Assembly: GCA_029906195.1 (NCBI GenBank)
Contig: JARWSJ010000005.1
Span: forward strand, 62,001-126,000
From: Chitinophagaceae bacterium 26-R-25
GTDB taxonomy: Bacteria > Bacteroidota > Bacteroidia > Chitinophagales > Chitinophagaceae
Direction of reading: 5' to 3'
DNA: 64,000 bases
Part shown: positions 60,337 to 64,000 of the stretch, piece by piece
How positions within the stretch are numbered: position 1 is the stretch's first letter
How the letters are laid out: each line of letters opens with the position of its first letter
The notes under the pieces: generated by a model
The model's input: the letters and a program-made list of their open reading frames with translations, nothing else
Told to the model about the DNA's origin: nothing
Database searches by the model: none
Made by a program: the position numbers and the translations under genes

Positions 60337-62256
60337 TTAAACTTTGAAAATAACGCCCTCTTTATCAGCCCCTATCTTGCCCTCACTTTGCAGGAATTCA
60401 ATCACCTTCCACGCCTTTTCTTTTGAAATACCGGGTAGCTTTTCAATTAATCTTTTTATGTCCGCTTTTTCAGCAGCAATGATGTCGAAAATTCTGTCCT
60501 TAATTTTTTCAAACTCTTCTTCGGATAACGTGCCGCGCTTCTTCTTTAAACAATTATCGCAAACACCACATTCACCCATGTTTTCATCGCCGAAGTATTT
60601 GCCTATGCTTTGGCTGCGGCATGCGTTTGGCTCGATAACATAGTCAATAAAATACTTTAATCTTCTTTCATATTCCTCTTTGCGGAAATCAAATTGCTTT
60701 TGATCAATGACAACAGCCTGTGCTGCGACTCTTTCGTGAATGAAATACAATTGCGGCGAATCTTTCTGAATATCATACTCAATGATCCTGTAACGATCAA
60801 GCTGAACAAAAGCTTCCTTTACTTCTTCAATCGTTTTCTTCAAAATAAATGCAACAGATCTTTCGTATACTGAAACCGGATAATCAAAAACTCCTTCGTA
60901 ATTGCGCAGTAAGGCTTTTATGAAAGGCTCAAGTGCTGGATAGTCAGTTTCAAATTCATACAGCGTGTCTTTATTGCAAATGAATTGAATTTTCGAAGGC
61001 ACAAAAACCTGTTCATTAAAAGACACATAGCCTTCCTGTTCCAGCACTTTCAAACTATTGATGGCAAGAATAAGATCCAGTTGAAACTTCTTTGCAAAAT
61101 CTATGATATCAAAGGAATAATAAGCTCCTTCACCAATGCCTGTTGGTATTTGTAAATAATTCGCCACCGCCTGGTAAACGCTGCGAATGGTCTGCAGATC
61201 AGGAAATTTCAACAGGGCTGCTTCTTTTAAATCCTCTATGTCCTTGGGCTGATAGAGCATCACGCCATAGGCCTTCTGTTCATCTCTTCCGGCGCGGCCA
61301 GCTTCCTGGTAATAGTTTTCAAGGCTATCGGGTAAGTCATAATGCACAACGGTTCTCACATCGGGCTTGTCGATGCCCATTCCAAATGCATTGGTACAAA
61401 CAATGCAGCGGACTTTGTTTTGTATCCAGTCTTGCTGGCGCTGCTGACGTACGTCTTGCGTTAACCCTGCATGATAGTGATCGGCAGAAATACCATATGA
61501 TATCAGCAGATCAGCAACATCTTTTGTCCTCTTCCGGCTTCTGCAGTACACGATACTGGTGCCTTGTACATTGTTCAGAATTTCTACCAGCTTATTGATC
61601 TTAACCGATGCATTGAAGACGCTGTATGAAAGATTGGGCCTTTCAAATGATTTCTTAAAAACTGTATAGTTTGTAAATGCTAACTTCTCACAAATATCTT
61701 TCTGTACTGCGGGCGTTGCAGAAGCCGTTAACGCAAGGACCGGTACACTTGGCAACTCCTCTCTCAAGTTGGCAATGCGCAAATAAGGCGGCCTGAAATC
61801 GTACCCCCACTGGGAAATACAATGCGCTTCGTCGACGGCAATTAAGTTGATTGGCAGCGATGGCAGGTATTCGAGGAAGAGCGTTGTTTCAAGGCGTTCC
61901 GGTGAAACGTATAAAAACTTGCAATTACTGTGTGATGCCAACTCCAAAGTATGAATCACTTCTTTTCTATTCATACCTGAGTAAATAGCAAATGCTGTGA
62001 TGCTTTTCTTGCGAAGATTATCGACCTGATCTTTCATCAAAGCAATAAGCGGACTGATCACTAAACACAAGCCATCTTTTGCCATTGCAGGCACCTGGAA
62101 GCAAATGGACTTACCGCCCCCCGTGGGCAATATCGCCAATGTATCTTTCCCCTGAAGAACATTTGATATAATCTCATCCTGCTTTTCCCGGAAAGAAGAA
62201 TAGCCCCAATACTGTTTAAGAATCTGATGTATGTTTATGTTCTGAGCCGTTGACAT
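60337..62256 (-). CDS. recQ: ATP-dependent DNA helicase RecQ
   Basis: 3'-5' helicase of recombination repair. 639 residues: helicase domain with Walker A LPTGGGKSICFQ near residue 43-54, DEAHCISQWGYDFR, motif IV SIVYCRSRK, motif VI QEAGRAGRDEQ; RQC zinc site in CRSQSIGKYF and CGVCDNC; C-terminal winged helix and a short wHTH-like tail (ISKEKAWKVIEFLQSEGKIG). An HRDC domain is not evident. It converges on rng and lies 142 bp from the P-ATPase end. Confidence 0.94.
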   Translation of the reverse strand: MSTAQNINIHQILKQYWGYSSFREKQDEIISNVLQGKDTLAILPTGGGKSICFQVPAMAKDGLCLVISPLIALMKDQVDNLRKKSITAFAIYSGMNRKEVIHTLELASHSNCKFLYVSPERLETTLFLEYLPSLPINLIAVDEAHCISQWGYDFRPPYLRIANLREELPSVPVLALTASATPAVQKDICEKLAFTNYTVFKKSFERPNLSYSVFNASVKINKLVEILNNVQGTSIVYCRSRKRTKDVADLLISYGISADHYHAGLTQDVRQQRQQDWIQNKVRCIVCTNAFGMGIDKPDVRTVVHYDLPDSLENYYQEAGRAGRDEQKAYGVMLYQPKDIEDLKEAALLKFPDLQTIRSVYQAVANYLQIPTGIGEGAYYSFDIIDFAKKFQLDLILAINSLKVLEQEGYVSFNEQVFVPSKIQFICNKDTLYEFETDYPALEPFIKALLRNYEGVFDYPVSVYERSVAFILKKTIEEVKEAFVQLDRYRIIEYDIQKDSPQLYFIHERVAAQAVVIDQKQFDFRKEEYERRLKYFIDYVIEPNACRSQSIGKYFGDENMGECGVCDNCLKKKRGTLSEEEFEKIKDRIFDIIAAEKADIKRLIEKLPGISKEKAWKVIEFLQSEGKIGADKEGVIFKV

Positions 62257-62398
62257 TTAGGTAAATATAAGTCAAAGCAGTACTGATTATCAAAAATTTC
62301 GTTGGCAATTAATTACGAGCTAAACTTAAACAACAACGCCCGATTCAAAAAGAAACTAATTGAATCGAGCGTCATCTCAAACAGTTTAAGCCAACAAG

Positions 62399-64000
62399 TC
62401 ACTCCACCTTCTTTACAAAAAGCCTGACTGAATTCACTCCCAATACCACATCACTCAATCCCATTACCAGTGCGCCAAATGTTGGTGTAAGCAAGCCAAA
62501 TGCGGCCACAGGGATTGCAACGATGTTATAAATAAATGCCCAGAACAAGTTTTGTTTGATGGTTAAGAACGTGTGCTTGCCTAACCCTAATGCAAGAGGC
62601 AGATTCTTTAAGCCGTGATCCATCAAAACCACATCCGCCGTTTGCATTGCAACCTGTGAAGCTTCACTTAAGGATATACCTACAGTGGCCTTTGCAAGAG
62701 CGGGAGCATCATTTATACCATCACCCACCATAGCAGTTGGCGCTTGATTGTTTAACTCCTCGATTTTTTGAAGTTTTTGTTCCGGCGTTTGCTCTGCTAT
62801 TACGATGTCTATATGCAGCTGTGCGGCTATTTGTTCGCATTTATAGCGCCTGTCGCCACTTAGCAACACGGTTTTGATTTTTTTCGAATGCAGATAGTCG
62901 ATCACTTTTGTTGCTTCGGGCCTTATCTCATCCTGCACATCGAGCCAACCAACAAGTGAGTCATTCTTCACAATATATACATTGTGATCACCATCTTTGG
63001 TAAGTGTTTCTGCTACTTTATAAGAACCTGCCCAGTATTCATTTCCGTCATTGTCAAAAGCATGCATGCCTTTCCCTTTGATCTCTTCCACCTTTTTCCA
63101 ACGCATAATATCATTGCGTTTCCAGAACGTCGTAATGCTGTCGGCTATTGGGTGGTTAGAAAATTTTTCCAGCGAATACACCAATCTTTTAAACTCATCA
63201 TCATTGAGTGAGGCGTCTTCTATATGCCACTTGTTGATTACGAATTTTCCCGTTGTAAGTGTGCCCGTTTTGTCAAACACAACCTGCGTGATGTTTTTAA
63301 ATGCCTCCAGACTTTTTGCATTTCTGAACAGCACACCATTTTTTGCCGCACGACCAAGCCCGACGGCTATTGCCGCAGGCGTTGCCAGTCCCATTGCACA
63401 TGGACACGCTATCACCAGCACTGCGATGCTTCGCATTAGCGCAGGTGTAAAGTCTTTGAGAAAAATATAATTGAGGATAAATGTGAGTGCCGCAATTCCC
63501 AGCACGAGCGGAACGAAGATGGCGCTGATCTTATCTGCCAGCAATTGAGCCGGCGGTTTGTCACCTTGTGCTTTTTTAACCAGGTCGATGATATTTGAAA
63601 GGACAGAATCTTTTGCTTCGGCTGTTACAATTGCTTTTACCGTGCCGTCTGCAATAATACTTCCACCTACAAGTTTATCTTTTGCATGTTTTTCAAGTGG
63701 TAAACTTTCTCCCGTAATGATCGCTTCATTAACACTTGCATCGCCCCATAATATTTTACAGTCCGCCGGAACCTGTTCGCCGGACTTTATTAGAACAAGA
63801 TCTCCATTTTTCAGCTGTGTGTTTTCTATGGGTAGAATTACTTCTTTATGGTCACCATCAAAAGCAATCATATTGGCCATCACCTTTTGCGATTTCGCAA
63901 GCTTGTTCAATGACCGTTGCGTTGTTTGCACGGATGCATCTTCAAGGTAGTTACCAAAGAAAACCAAGGTTATAATGGTAGCGGTGGTTTCAAAGAAAAG
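62399..64000 (-). CDS. Heavy-metal translocating P-type ATPase, copper type (5' end outside window)
   Basis: Frame is open to the right edge, so the N-terminus is missing; about 533 residues are visible. Visible: part of the transmembrane segment and actuator domain (ITGESLPLEKHA, TGES), the CPC metal site in VIACPCAMGLATP, phosphorylation DKTGTLT, nucleotide-binding HPIADSI (HP motif), hinge GDGINDAPALA and the last two helices. CPC with SVRLFV-like C-terminus fits P1B-type copper/silver exporters; the exact ion needs the missing N-terminal metal-binding domain. Confidence 0.93.
   Translation of the reverse strand, partial: LFFETTATIITLVFFGNYLEDASVQTTQRSLNKLAKSQKVMANMIAFDGDHKEVILPIENTQLKNGDLVLIKSGEQVPADCKILWGDASVNEAIITGESLPLEKHAKDKLVGGSIIADGTVKAIVTAEAKDSVLSNIIDLVKKAQGDKPPAQLLADKISAIFVPLVLGIAALTFILNYIFLKDFTPALMRSIAVLVIACPCAMGLATPAAIAVGLGRAAKNGVLFRNAKSLEAFKNITQVVFDKTGTLTTGKFVINKWHIEDASLNDDEFKRLVYSLEKFSNHPIADSITTFWKRNDIMRWKKVEEIKGKGMHAFDNDGNEYWAGSYKVAETLTKDGDHNVYIVKNDSLVGWLDVQDEIRPEATKVIDYLHSKKIKTVLLSGDRRYKCEQIAAQLHIDIVIAEQTPEQKLQKIEELNNQAPTAMVGDGINDAPALAKATVGISLSEASQVAMQTADVVLMDHGLKNLPLALGLGKHTFLTIKQNLFWAFIYNIVAIPVAAFGLLTPTFGALVMGLSDVVLGVNSVRLFVKKVE

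Noticed and set aside
1-64000. tRNA or rRNA genes, integrases or transposases
   Set aside because: Read through all gaps; no cloverleaf with a TTCRA loop, no rRNA-like stretch and no recombinase motif seen. A tRNAscan or Rfam run would settle it.

Overview
The window comes from a member of the Bacteroidota, most likely the order Chitinophagales. Several things point there: the gliding and type IX secretion genes gldB, gldD, gldE, gldJ and porV; secreted proteins with type A and type B T9SS sorting domains; lineage-typical families (DUF4270, DUF4292, DUF3109, DUF983, DUF3820, DUF4349); scarce Shine-Dalgarno sites; and TAnnTTTG -7 promoter elements placed only a few bases before many start codons. 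It reads as ordinary chromosomal core sequence. I saw no rRNA, tRNA, prophage, transposase or CRISPR array. Both edges cut genes: metH at the left and a copper-type P-ATPase at the right.

Layout. 0-9 kb: metH end, a membrane protein, an AlkD-like glycosylase and a 1643-residue PKD-repeat T9SS cargo. 9-16.6 kb: DUF983, murF, gldJ, porV, ispF, dut and a DUF4292 lipoprotein. 16.6-20 kb: two tandem EnvC-like genes separated by a small S23/four-helix-bundle gene. 20-26 kb: a DUF6265-like protein, rsgA, a 56-residue lipoprotein, a gamma carbonic anhydrase-like protein, a class III aminotransferase, a 1.3-kb non-coding region with a hierarchical tandem repeat, and a DUF4349 lipoprotein. 26-33 kb: asd with a probable leader-peptide attenuator, a lamin-tail protein, a PfkB kinase, a TetR regulator, obgE and a T9SS cargo. 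33-44 kb: an OPT transporter, gldB, nadE, DUF3820, a lipocalin-like lipoprotein, then moxR, DUF58, a BatD-like gene and batA. 44-53 kb: an outer-membrane barrel, DUF4270, a Kelch protein, a YkgJ-type protein, nfu, merC, SCO, fur, pdxH and DUF3109. 53-64 kb: gldD, gldE, ssb, mutY, HU, a TPR protein, a tiny basic protein, rng, recQ and the P-ATPase.

Working together. PorV is the T9SS shuttle protein, GldJ a motor-associated lipoprotein, and GldB, GldD and GldE accessory gliding proteins; the large PKD protein, the lamin-tail protein and the 234-residue protein look like their cargo. ssb-gldE-gldD and gldJ-murF with porV nearby are arrangements also known from Flavobacterium.

Two things stand out beyond the genes. 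First, nearly every intergenic gap of more than about 80 bp holds an inverted repeat whose arms are short-period (7, 8 or 9 nt) tandem arrays. The unit sequence differs between loci, but the architecture and polarity are the same (purine-rich arm first on both strands). Second, the leader of asd encodes a 21-residue peptide with Lys, Ile and Thr codons followed by mutually exclusive hairpins, a textbook attenuation layout. All calls come from reading the sequence; no database search was run.
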